DNA from: JACCZR01 sp035296565
Lineage (GTDB): Bacteria > Actinomycetota > Thermoleophilia > Solirubrobacterales > Thermoleophilaceae
DNA: 64,000 nt
Assembly: GCA_035296565.1 (NCBI GenBank)
Contig: DATHAQ010000021.1
Location: forward strand, 3,225-67,224
Reading direction: 5' to 3'
Part shown: positions 8,558 through 15,738 of the stretch, piece by piece
Position numbering within the stretch: position 1 is the stretch's first letter
Layout of the letters: each line of letters starts with the position of its first letter
Program-made: the position numbers and the translations under genes
The notes under the pieces: generated by a model
Seen by the model: the letters and a program-made list of their open reading frames with translations, nothing else
Database searches by the model: none
What the model was told of the DNA's origin: nothing

Positions 8558-9294
8558 TCCTCTTGCCGGCGGTGGACATCCGCGACGGGCGGGCCGTGCG
8601 CCTGCAGCAGGGCGACTTCGCGCGCGAGACCGTCTACGGCGAGGACCCCGTGGAGGCCGCGCGGGACTTCGGCGTGGCCGGCGCCCGCGCGCTGCACGTC
8701 GTCGACCTCGACGGGGCGCGGGACGGCGAGCCGGCCAACCTGGGCCACGCCGAGCGCATCGTGCGCGAGCTGGGCCTGCCCGTGCAGTACGGCGGCGGGC
8801 TGCGCTCCCTGCACTCGATCAACCGCGCGCTGGGCGCGGGCGTCGACCGAGTGATCCTGGGCACGGCGGCCCTCACCGACGTGGACTTCCTCGAGCAGGC
8901 GTTGAGCGACTTCCGCGACGAGGTGGCGGTGGCTGTGGACGTGCGAGCCGGGCGCGTGGCGGTCAAGGGCTGGACGGAGGAGACGGCGGGCGAACCCGAG
9001 CAGGTGCTGGCCGAGCTCGGCGAGCGCGGCGTGCGCCGCGTGATCTACACCTCGGTCGAGCGCGACGGGATGCTGGAGGGCCCCGACCTCGGCGAGGTGC
9101 GCCGCGTGTGCGCCGCCTTCCCGGGCGACCTCGTCTATTCGGGAGGGGTCGGTTCCTTGGACGAACTGCGCGCGCTGGCGGGGCTGGGGTCGGCCAACCT
9201 CGTCGGCGTGATCTCGGGCAAGGCCCTCTACGAAGGGCGGTTTCAGGTCGGCGAGGCCCAAGCCTTGCTGGACCAAGGGGGGATGGCGAGTTGA
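8554..9294 (+). CDS. hisA: ProFAR isomerase (HisA)
   Basis: A 246-residue TIM barrel that isomerises ProFAR to PRFAR. Two half-barrel phosphate-binding motifs are visible: Q-Y-G-G-G-L-R in the first half and V-Y-S-G-G-V-G in the second. The catalytic Asp of the first strand is in P-A-V-D-I-R-D-G, and the second acid is in A-V-D-V-R-A-G. In some actinobacteria this protein is the dual-function PriA, which also isomerises phosphoribosyl anthranilate. I cannot decide between the two from sequence alone. The gene ends inside an inverted repeat that precedes hisF. Confidence 0.92.
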   Translation: MILLPAVDIRDGRAVRLQQGDFARETVYGEDPVEAARDFGVAGARALHVVDLDGARDGEPANLGHAERIVRELGLPVQYGGGLRSLHSINRALGAGVDRVILGTAALTDVDFLEQALSDFRDEVAVAVDVRAGRVAVKGWTEETAGEPEQVLAELGERGVRRVIYTSVERDGMLEGPDLGEVRRVCAAFPGDLVYSGGVGSLDELRALAGLGSANLVGVISGKALYEGRFQVGEAQALLDQGGMAS

Positions 9295-9328
9295 CCGCGC
9301 TCTGCCGGGGAAACTCGCCAAAGCGAGT
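9284..9328 (+). promoter_or_regulatory. Competing hairpins between hisA and hisF
   Basis: TGGCGAGTT (9284-9292, containing the start of the hisA stop) is perfectly complementary to AACTCGCCA (9312-9320). The inner part of that second arm, ACTCGC (9313-9318), can also pair with GCGAGT (9323-9328) just before the hisF ATG. The two stems exclude each other. This is the only his junction with a real gap (40 bases). A processing, attenuation or translational coupling role is inference. Confidence 0.45.
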
Positions 9329-9334
9329 CCGCTG

Positions 9335-10093
9335 ATGCTGCTGCGGCGTGTCATCCCCTGCCTCGACGTGGACAAGGGTCGGGTGGTCAAGGGCACCAAC
9401 TTCGTCGACATCCGCGACGCCGGCGACCCGGTGGAGCTCGCCGCCCGCTACCAGGATGAGGGTGCGGACGAGCTCTGCTTCCTCGACATCACCGCCTCGC
9501 ACGAGAAGCGCGAGACCGCGGCCGCGCTGGCCCGCCGTTGCGCGGACGAGATCTTCATCCCCTTCACGATCGGCGGCGGGGTCCGCTCACCGGAGGATGC
9601 CCAGGCGGTGCTCGACGCCGGCTGCGACAAGATTTCGGTCAACTCCGCGGCGGTGGCCGACCCCTGGTTGATCGACCGGATGGCCGGCGTGTTCGGCGCC
9701 CAATGCGTGGTGCTGGCCATAGACGCGCGTCGGCGCGAGGACGGCGGCTACGACGTGCTGGTCAACGGCGGCCGCACGCCCACCGGCCGCGAGGCGGTCG
9801 AGTGGGCCCGCGAAGGCGTCGAGCGCGGGGCGGGGGAGATCCTGCTGACCAGCATGGACCGCGACGGCACCGAGGAGGGCTTCGAGCTCGAGCTCACCCG
9901 GCGGGTCGCCGACGCCGTGGAAGTGCCGGTGATCGCGAGCGGCGGCGCAGGCTCGGCCGAGCATCTCGTGGCGGCCGTCGAGGACGGCGGCGCGGACGCC
10001 GTGCTGGCGGCCTCGATCTTCCACTACGGGCAGACCACCGTGCGCGAGGCCAAGGAGCGCATGCGCGACGCGGGGGTACCCGTTCGGCTCTGA
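9335..10093 (+). CDS. hisF: Imidazole glycerol phosphate synthase, cyclase subunit
   Basis: The cyclase partner of HisH. It makes imidazole glycerol phosphate and AICAR from PRFAR and ammonia. The 252-residue TIM barrel opens with R-V-I-P-C-L-D-V-D-K-G-R-V-V-K-G, containing the catalytic Asp. The second catalytic Asp is in L-L-T-S-M-D-R-D-G-T, and the phosphate sites are in I-G-G-G-V-R and A-S-G-G-A-G. The ATG at 9335 follows the hairpin region and a weak ribosome-binding sequence. The stop overlaps the next start by one base, so the his transcript likely continues into the nucleotidyltransferase gene. Confidence 0.95.
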   Translation: MLLRRVIPCLDVDKGRVVKGTNFVDIRDAGDPVELAARYQDEGADELCFLDITASHEKRETAAALARRCADEIFIPFTIGGGVRSPEDAQAVLDAGCDKISVNSAAVADPWLIDRMAGVFGAQCVVLAIDARRREDGGYDVLVNGGRTPTGREAVEWAREGVERGAGEILLTSMDRDGTEEGFELELTRRVADAVEVPVIASGGAGSAEHLVAAVEDGGADAVLAASIFHYGQTTVREAKERMRDAGVPVRL

Positions 10094-11313
10094 TGGAGGC
10101 TTTGCGCGAACGGCTGCGGGCGGTGCCCGGCATGGAGCGCCTGCTGCCCCTGCTGGAGGCGCTCCCTCCCGTTCACCTGGCAGGCGGCGCCGTGCGCGAC
10201 CTGCTGCTCCACCAGCAGGCGGTAGACCTCGACCTGGCCATCGAGGGCGACGCCGTGGGCGCGGCGCAGGAGCTGGCCGACCAGCTCGGCGGCCGCTCCG
10301 TGCGCCACGAGCGCTTCGGCACCGCGACCGTCACGGCCGGCGACGGCTTCACCTTCGACCTCGCCGCCACCCGCGAGGAGACCTACCCCGAGCCGGGGGC
10401 ACTGCCGCGCGTGCGTCCGGCGTCGCTCGAGGCGGATCTCGCCCGCCGCGACTTCGCGATCAACGCGATGGCGATCGGCCTCAGCGGGGACGACCTCGGC
10501 CACCTGCGCGATCCGCTCGGGGGTCGGGACGACCTTCAGGCGGGCGCGCTGCGCGTGCTGCACGAGGGCTCGTTCCTCGACGACCCGACCCGCATCCTGC
10601 GCGCCGCGCGCTATGAGGCCAGGCTCGGCTTCTCCCTCGAGGGCGACAGCGAGGCCCTAGCCCGCGAGGCGGTGAAGGGGGACGCGATCGCGACGGTGTC
10701 AACCGAGCGGCTGGCCCACGAGCTGCTGCGCCTCCTGGCCGAGACCGAGGCGGGGCGGGCGGTGGACCGCCTCGGCGACCTGGGGGTGGACGTGGCGCTC
10801 CATCCCGAGCTGCACGCCGAAGGCGAGCTCGTGGCCGCCGCTGAGCTGGGAGCGCTGGAGACCGGCGCCGACCGTGCGCTCGCGGGGCTCGCCGCGCTGG
10901 CCGTCCGCTCGCCCTCGCGGCTGAGCGACTGGATCGGCACGCTCGGGCTCGACGCCTCCCGACGCGAGGCCGCAGCGCGGGCGGCGCGCACGGCGCCGCT
11001 GCTGGCAGCCGAGCTGGCGCGTCCCATGCGCCCGTCGGAGCTCCGGGCGCTGCTGCGCCGCGAGCCCCCCGAGGCCCTGGCTCTGGCCCTGGCGCTCGGA
11101 GCCCCCGCCGAGCCCGTGCTGAGCTGGGTCGGCGATCTCCAGCACGCGCGGCTGGCGATCTCGGGTAACGACCTGATAGAGGCGGGCGTGGCGCCCGGGC
11201 CGGCCGTCGGCGCCGCTCTGGAGGAGACGCTGCGGCGCACCCTCGACGGCGACGTCGGGGGCCGCGACGAGCAGCTCGAGCTGGCGCTGCGGGTCGCCCG
11301 GGAGGGCTCATGA
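10093..11313 (+). CDS. CCA tRNA nucleotidyltransferase/poly(A) polymerase family protein
   Basis: A 406-residue class II nucleotidyltransferase. The head domain shows the flexible loop A-G-G-A-V-R-D-L-L-L and the metal-binding D-L-D-L-A-I-E-G at about residues 31-50. R-R-D-F-A-I-N-A-M-A and the D-P-T-R-I-L-R-A-A-R-Y neck follow. The C-terminal region is Ala/Arg-rich and poorly conserved. Candidate roles are CCA addition to tRNA or related 3' polymerisation. No C-terminal HD domain is visible. The gene is translationally coupled to hisF (TGATG) and to pgeF (4-base overlap). Confidence 0.82.
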   Translation: MEALRERLRAVPGMERLLPLLEALPPVHLAGGAVRDLLLHQQAVDLDLAIEGDAVGAAQELADQLGGRSVRHERFGTATVTAGDGFTFDLAATREETYPEPGALPRVRPASLEADLARRDFAINAMAIGLSGDDLGHLRDPLGGRDDLQAGALRVLHEGSFLDDPTRILRAARYEARLGFSLEGDSEALAREAVKGDAIATVSTERLAHELLRLLAETEAGRAVDRLGDLGVDVALHPELHAEGELVAAAELGALETGADRALAGLAALAVRSPSRLSDWIGTLGLDASRREAAARAARTAPLLAAELARPMRPSELRALLRREPPEALALALALGAPAEPVLSWVGDLQHARLAISGNDLIEAGVAPGPAVGAALEETLRRTLDGDVGGRDEQLELALRVAREGS

Positions 11314-11993
11314 GCGACCATTTCGATCTCACTCTGCCGGGTGCACGGGTGACCTTCTCCACCCGGCGAGGCGGGGTGAGCGAGGGGCCGTTCAGTTCGC
11401 TGAACCTGGGCCTGTGGACCGAGGACGAGGCCGACCGCGTCGTGGAGAACCGCCGCCTTCTGGAGCGCCACACGAACACCGCCGCCACAGCGCTCGGAGG
11501 CCAGATGCACGGGACCGAGCTGCAGGAGTGGTCCGCGCCGCCGTCCGGGGCCGACCCGCCCGAGGTCGACGGTCACCTGACGCGCGAGTGCGGCCTCGGG
11601 CTACTGGTCCTGACGGCCGATTGCCTGCCCGTGGCGCTCGCCTCGCCCGATCGGGTCGCAATGCTGCACTGCGGCTGGCGCGGCCTGGCCGGCGGGATCG
11701 TCGGCAGGGCGCTCGAGCGGTTCGAACGGGCGCCGGCCGCCGCCATCGGTCCCGGCATCGGGCCATGCTGTTTCGAGGTGGGCGAGGAGGTGGCGGCCAC
11801 CTTCGGCCGCTCCGGCGAGACCCACCTCGACCTGCGCGCGATCGCCCGCGAGCAGCTTCAGGCCGAGGGGGTGGGCCAGATCACCGAGGTTGACCTGTGC
11901 ACGAGCTGCCACCCGGAGCTGTTCTTCTCCCACCGCCGCGACCGGGGGGTGACCGGCCGTCAGGCGGGCGTGGTGGTCCGCGATGGAGGCTGA
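11310..11993 (+). CDS. pgeF: Peptidoglycan editing factor/laccase-domain purine nucleoside phosphorylase
   Basis: A 227-residue member of the YfiH/YlmD (DUF152) family. Members have Zn-dependent purine nucleoside phosphorylase/deaminase activity and in E. coli help keep peptidoglycan stem composition correct. The conserved metal and active-site motifs are all visible: Q-M-H-G-T, T-A-D-C-L-P-V, L-H-C-G-W-R-G and G-P-C-C. Its place before yggS and sepF matches the actinobacterial division cluster. The ATG overlaps the upstream gene by 4 bases, and its 3' end overlaps yggS by 11. Confidence 0.9.
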   Translation: MSDHFDLTLPGARVTFSTRRGGVSEGPFSSLNLGLWTEDEADRVVENRRLLERHTNTAATALGGQMHGTELQEWSAPPSGADPPEVDGHLTRECGLGLLVLTADCLPVALASPDRVAMLHCGWRGLAGGIVGRALERFERAPAAAIGPGIGPCCFEVGEEVAATFGRSGETHLDLRAIAREQLQAEGVGQITEVDLCTSCHPELFFSHRRDRGVTGRQAGVVVRDGG

Positions 11994-12579
11994 GCGGGTC
12001 CGCACGAACCTCGAGCGGGTGCGCGAGGCCATCGGCCCCGACGTGGAGGTGCTGGCGGCCGTCAAGTACCTGGAGGTGGACGACCTGCCCGCCCTGGCCG
12101 AGGGCGGGGTGACGCTGGTGGGGGAGAACCGCGCGCAGCAGCTGGCCGAGAAGCAGGACGCGCACGGCGACCTGTTCACCTGGGATTTCATCGGCGCGCT
12201 GCAGTCGCGCAAGGTGCGCGACGTCGCGCCCCGCGTCCGCCTGATCCACTCGGTGGCCTCCGAGTCCGCGCTCAAGCGCCTGGAGGACGTGGAGGTGCTC
12301 GTGCAGGTCAACGTGGCCGGGGAGGAGAGCAAGGCGGGCATCGCGCCCGCGGAGCTCCCCCGCTACATCGAGCGCTCCCCGGTGCCGGTCACCGGCCTGG
12401 CCACGATGCCCCCGGAGGTGGAGCGAGCAGAGGACAACCGCCGCCACTTCGCGCGCCTGGCGGAGCTGGCCGCCGAGCACGGGCTGTCCCGGCTCTCGAT
12501 GGGGACAAGCCAGGACTACGAGGTCGCCGTCCAGGAGGGGGCGACGATCGTGCGCCTGGGCTCCGTGCTCTACGCCTAG
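11983..12579 (+). CDS. YggS/PLPHP family pyridoxal-phosphate homeostasis protein
   Basis: A 198-residue PLP-binding single TIM-barrel protein of the YggS/PROSC family. It buffers free PLP and affects amino-acid and keto-acid balance but has no clear enzymatic activity. The PLP lysine is Lys28 in A-A-V-K-Y. The signature G-E-N-R-A-Q, W-D-F-I-G-A-L-Q and S-M-G-T-S-Q-D-Y follow. It is a little shorter than the typical 220-230 residues. It is the normal neighbour of pgeF and sepF, although here sepF is displaced by an inserted reverse-strand hydrolase. Confidence 0.9.
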   Translation: MEAERVRTNLERVREAIGPDVEVLAAVKYLEVDDLPALAEGGVTLVGENRAQQLAEKQDAHGDLFTWDFIGALQSRKVRDVAPRVRLIHSVASESALKRLEDVEVLVQVNVAGEESKAGIAPAELPRYIERSPVPVTGLATMPPEVERAEDNRRHFARLAELAAEHGLSRLSMGTSQDYEVAVQEGATIVRLGSVLYA

Positions 12580-12583
12580 GCGG

Positions 12584-13435
12584 CTACTCGACGCCCTTGC
12601 GGCGCAGGAAGTCCTCGATCGCGCGCGAGAGGCGGGCGCCCTGCCAGGCGATCGGCGACTGGTCGTCGTCCTCCACCAGCAGCTCGGCGTCGGGGAGCCG
12701 CTGGGAGTACTCGAGCGCCACCTCGTAGGGATGCAGCCCGTCGGCCTCGTCGCGGCTGCCCACTACTAGCGTGGGCACGTCGAGGTCCTCGAGCTGGTCC
12801 ATGCCCTCGAAGGCGATCGACCACGGCACGACCCGCATGGCGTTGGCGACCGCCTCGAGGTCGCTGTGGGCCTCCATCCGCTGGATCGTCGCCTCCTTGG
12901 CCGTGTCGCGCCACTTGTCGGGCATGTCTCGCGGGATGGCGGCCTCGGCGAAGCTCTCCGGGCCGTGGGCGAGCGCGTCGGCCATCTCGATCCAGATGTG
13001 GTCCCTGTCCACGCCGTCGGTCCGTGGAGCGCCCCCGTAGGCGGGGGTGATCTGCACCATCGCCCGTACTCGCTCGGGCTCGCGGAGAGCGAAGGCCATG
13101 GCCGTCGCGGCGCCCATCGAGCTCCCCGCCAGCACGAAGCTGTCGAGCGAGAGGTGGTCGAGCACGGCGTCGAGGTCGGCGCTGAGGTCGGAGTATTCGT
13201 AGGCCTTCGGATCGGGCGCCGCGCCGGATGCGCCGTGGCCGCGGGCGTCGTAGCCAATCAGCCGGTAACCGTTGCGCAGCAGGTAGTTGGACCCCTGCAC
13301 CACGTGGCGGCGAGTGGCGGACAGCCCGTGCAGCAGCACGATGGCCGGGCCCGCGCTCGCATCCTCCCCGCGCAGGGTTACGCCTGAGGGCAGCTCGAGT
13401 TCGATTTCCGTCGAGGTGGGAAGGTGCGTGGACAC
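12584..13435 (-). CDS. Alpha/beta hydrolase
   Basis: A 283-residue alpha/beta hydrolase with L-L-H-G-L (oxyanion region), the Ser nucleophile in A-G-S-S-M-G-A and an acid in G-S-R-D-E-A-D. The expected catalytic His is not obvious in the last 30 residues, where the sequence reads D-D-Q-S-P. The substrate is unknown. An upstream TTG would add seven residues (start 13456). I prefer the GTG at 13435 because conserved sequence begins soon after. The gene lies in reverse orientation between yggS and sepF, genes that are usually adjacent, and tandem repeats occupy its upstream region. This suggests insertion into the division cluster. Confidence 0.75.
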   Translation of the reverse strand: MSTHLPTSTEIELELPSGVTLRGEDASAGPAIVLLHGLSATRRHVVQGSNYLLRNGYRLIGYDARGHGASGAAPDPKAYEYSDLSADLDAVLDHLSLDSFVLAGSSMGAATAMAFALREPERVRAMVQITPAYGGAPRTDGVDRDHIWIEMADALAHGPESFAEAAIPRDMPDKWRDTAKEATIQRMEAHSDLEAVANAMRVVPWSIAFEGMDQLEDLDVPTLVVGSRDEADGLHPYEVALEYSQRLPDAELLVEDDDQSPIAWQGARLSRAIEDFLRRKGVE

Positions 13436-13464
13436 GGCGAGAAGAGCCCTATTCAAGCGAGATC

Positions 13465-13575
13465 GGACCGAGCGGGCGGTGCTCGGCCTGCCAGCGCGCG
13501 GCCTGTGCTCCTGCGCTAGCGGACCGAGCGGGCGGTGCTCGGCCGGCCGCGCTCGGCCTGCGCTCCTGCGCTAGC
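13465..13575. repeat. Two tandem copies of the dispersed intergenic repeat
   Basis: Units at 13465-13520 and 13521-13575 both begin GGACCGAGCGGGCGGTGCTC and both end in CTCCTGCGCTAGC, with a short divergent middle. Reverse-complement relatives occur at 14181-14228 and, more diverged, at 3090-3144. A TTGACA sits at 13579-13584 just after the second unit and may contribute to the sepF promoter. Confidence 0.8.
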
Positions 13576-13621
13576 GTTTTGACAAGGGTTTCTCGCGTTA
13601 TGGGCGAAAGACCCCATCGAT

Positions 13622-14185
13622 ATGGCCTTACGCGACACCTGGCACCGTGCTCTCGTCTACTTCGGCCTCGCAGAGGACGAGGAGGCCTATGCCGAACCCG
13701 TGCGCGAGCGGGACCGTGACCGACCGCCCCGCGAGCCCGAGGCGGAGCTGGAGGACAACTACCGCGAGCGGCCCAACGTCCGCCGCCTGTCCCGGCGCCG
13801 GCGCGACGACTTCGACGACATCTTCGCCGACGACTCGCCGCGCGGCGGTCGCGGCGAGACCCGCGTCCTGCGCCCGGTGGAGACCAACGGCCGCGGTAAC
13901 GGGGGGGACCTGCAAGTCCACCTCGTGGTGCCCAAGAGCTTCAACGACGCCCAGCAGATCGCCGACCAGTTCAAGGACGCGATCCCGGTCATCCTCAACC
14001 TGCAGGGCACCGATACCGACCTCTCGAAGCGCCTCATCGATTTCTCCTCCGGCCTCACCTACGCGCTCGACGGGGGCATGCAACGCATCGCCGACAAGGT
14101 GTTCCTGCTCACCCCGCGCAACGTCGACGTCTCGGCCGAGGAGCGTGCCCGTCTGATCGAGAAGGGCTTCTTCAACCAGAGCTAG
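13622..14185 (+). CDS. sepF: Cell division protein SepF
   Basis: A 187-residue SepF that links the FtsZ ring to the membrane and is the main FtsZ anchor in actinobacteria lacking FtsA. The N-terminal segment (residues 1-15, M-A-L-R-D-T-W-H-R-A-L-V-Y-F-G) is the expected amphipathic membrane helix. A long charged linker with Arg- and Asp-rich stretches follows. The DUF552 core occupies about residues 98-180, with V-I-L-N-L-Q, D-F-S-S-G-L-T-Y-A-L and V-F-L-L-T-P. The stop codon falls inside the conserved GCTAGC end of a dispersed repeat. Confidence 0.93.
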   Translation: MALRDTWHRALVYFGLAEDEEAYAEPVRERDRDRPPREPEAELEDNYRERPNVRRLSRRRRDDFDDIFADDSPRGGRGETRVLRPVETNGRGNGGDLQVHLVVPKSFNDAQQIADQFKDAIPVILNLQGTDTDLSKRLIDFSSGLTYALDGGMQRIADKVFLLTPRNVDVSAEERARLIEKGFFNQS

Positions 14186-14228
14186 CGCAGGCCGGGCGCT
14201 GGTCGGCCGAGCACCGCTCGCTCGGTCT
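14181..14228. repeat. Dispersed intergenic repeat, inverted copy
   Basis: GCTAGCGCAG, then GGCCGAGCACCG and CGCTCGGTC, match the reverse complement of the unit at 13521-13575 with an internal gap of about 8 bases. It starts within the sepF stop region and reaches the proC -10 element, filling almost the whole sepF-proC gap. Confidence 0.7.
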
Positions 14229-14233
14229 AGTCT
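14228..14233 (+). promoter_or_regulatory. -10 hexamer for proC (leaderless)
   Basis: TAGTCT is followed by seven bases and then the proC GTG at 14241. No clear -35 is seen; the upstream DNA is the dispersed repeat. Confidence 0.6.
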
Positions 14234-14240
14234 GAATTTC

Positions 14241-14987
14241 GTGCAGCTGGGGCTCATCGGAGCGGGGAACATGGCGAGTGCCCTGGCGCGGGGCATCGGC
14301 GAGCCCGTGCTCGTCTCCGACCTCGACGAGGGAAAGGCCGCGCGGCTGGCCGAGGCCACCGGTGGCCAGGCCGTGGGCTCCAACGCCGAGGTCGCCGAGC
14401 GCGCCGACGTCGTGCTGCTCTGCCACAAGCCCAAGCAGCTCGACGAGGTGGCCGCCGAGGTCGCGCCCCAGGCGAAGGCGATCGCCTCCGTCCTCGCCGG
14501 TGTGAAGCTCTCCCGGCTGGAGGCGGCATACCCGGACCGTCCGCTGCTGCGGCTGATGCCCAACCTGCCGGTCGAGTTCGGCGCGGGGGTCATCTGCTAT
14601 GCCGCCGCGGGCGGCGAGGCGGACCGCGAGCTCCTCGAGCTGCTCGGCCGCGCGGGGCTGGTCCTGCCGGTCTCCGAGCCCGAGCTCGAGCCCGCCATGG
14701 CGGTCATGAGCTGCGGCCCCGCCTTCCTGGCGCTGGTGGCGGAGTCGCTGGCCACGGCCGGCGCCGGCCAGGGGCTGGATGCCGAGCAGGCACGGCGGAT
14801 GGTGGTCGAGACGATGGCCGGCACCGCCACCTGGCTCCGGGCCCACGGCGACGACACCGCCGACCTGCGCGAGCGGGTCGCCACGCCCGGGGGCCTCACC
14901 GAGCGGGGGTTGAAGACGCTGGAGCGCGAGGGGGTCCCCGCCGCGCTGACCAGCGCGGTCGACGAGATCGTGGAGGCGGTGCGATGA
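14241..14987 (+). CDS. proC: Pyrroline-5-carboxylate reductase
   Basis: This enzyme reduces 1-pyrroline-5-carboxylate to proline with NAD(P)H. The 248-residue protein has the N-terminal Rossmann motif G-L-I-G-A-G-N-M-A, the C-H-K-P-K-Q segment and R-L-M-P-N-L-P. The C-terminal dimerisation domain has S-C-G-P-A-F and the family signature A-T-P-G-G-L-T-E-R-G-L. The GTG at 14241 is supported by a TAGTCT hexamer ending seven bases upstream. The gene overlaps yggT by 4 bases. proC between sepF and yggT is a frequent arrangement in division clusters. Confidence 0.93.
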   Translation: MQLGLIGAGNMASALARGIGEPVLVSDLDEGKAARLAEATGGQAVGSNAEVAERADVVLLCHKPKQLDEVAAEVAPQAKAIASVLAGVKLSRLEAAYPDRPLLRLMPNLPVEFGAGVICYAAAGGEADRELLELLGRAGLVLPVSEPELEPAMAVMSCGPAFLALVAESLATAGAGQGLDAEQARRMVVETMAGTATWLRAHGDDTADLRERVATPGGLTERGLKTLEREGVPAALTSAVDEIVEAVR

Positions 14988-15289
14988 CCGTCCTGGCGAG
15001 CGTGCGTGGCGAGGTCGGCGACTACGTCGAGACGCTCACCTACGTGTACGTGGCGCTGATCTTCGTCGCGGTGCTGATGAGCTTCCTGCCACGGGTCCCC
15101 TACAACCGCTACCTGGACACGTTCCTCACGTTCGTCCGCGACGTGACCAGCCCCTACCTCCAGCTCTTCCGCCGCTTCCTGCCGATGATCAAGCTGGGCC
15201 CGGGGGCCTTGGACCTGAGCCCGATGGTGGGCACGTTCGTGCTGCTGATCGTCGGCCCGCTGCTGGCCGACCTCATCCGCGGCGCTTAG
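14984..15289 (+). CDS. YggT family membrane protein
   Basis: A 101-residue integral membrane protein of the YggT family, a usual neighbour of sepF. It has an N-terminal hydrophobic helix (about residues 18-36), the family segment D-V-T-S-P-Y-L-Q-L-F-R-R-F-L-P, and a second hydrophobic helix (about 78-97). Roles in osmotic tolerance or chloroplast and division-site organisation are reported for relatives; the function here is unproven. The ATG overlaps the proC stop (ATGA), and lspA follows 5 bases later. Confidence 0.85.
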   Translation: MTVLASVRGEVGDYVETLTYVYVALIFVAVLMSFLPRVPYNRYLDTFLTFVRDVTSPYLQLFRRFLPMIKLGPGALDLSPMVGTFVLLIVGPLLADLIRGA

Positions 15290-15294
15290 CGGCC

Positions 15295-15738
15295 GTGGGC
15301 CCGCGGGTGGCCGGCTGGGCGCGCGTCGCGGCCACGACCGGCGTGGTCGTGGCGGCCGACCAGGGGCTCAAGCAGCTCGCGATCGCCTCGGTCGAGCCCG
15401 GTCGCAGCCGGAACGTCTTCTTCGGCATCGACCTGACCAACACCCGCAACACCGGCGTGGCCTTCGGCGCCTTCCCCGAGGCCGGGACGATCGTGGCGCT
15501 GCTCATCGCGGTCGCGCTGATCGGGCTGCTGGCCTTCTTCGCCACCCACGCCTCCCTGCCCTGGCTGTGGCTGCCCACGGGCATGCTCCTGGGCGGCGCC
15601 TTGGGAAACCTGGCCGACCGGGCACGCGACGGGGCGGTGATCGACTACATCGACCCCTCGTTCTGGCCGGCCTTCAACCTCGCCGACGCCTCGATAGTGG
15701 TCGCTGTGCTCGGACTGCTGTACATCGCCGAGCGGTGA
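15295..15738 (+). CDS. lspA: Lipoprotein signal peptidase II
   Basis: An inner-membrane aspartyl protease that removes signal peptides from diacylglyceryl-modified prolipoproteins. The 147-residue protein has four hydrophobic segments and the expected motifs: V-A-A-D-Q-G-L-K early, N-T-G-V-A-F-G, G-G-A-L-G-N-L-A-D-R (first catalytic Asp) and F-N-L-A-D-A-S (second catalytic Asp). It starts at the GTG at 15295 and overlaps rluD by 4 bases. Confidence 0.93.
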   Translation: MGPRVAGWARVAATTGVVVAADQGLKQLAIASVEPGRSRNVFFGIDLTNTRNTGVAFGAFPEAGTIVALLIAVALIGLLAFFATHASLPWLWLPTGMLLGGALGNLADRARDGAVIDYIDPSFWPAFNLADASIVVAVLGLLYIAER

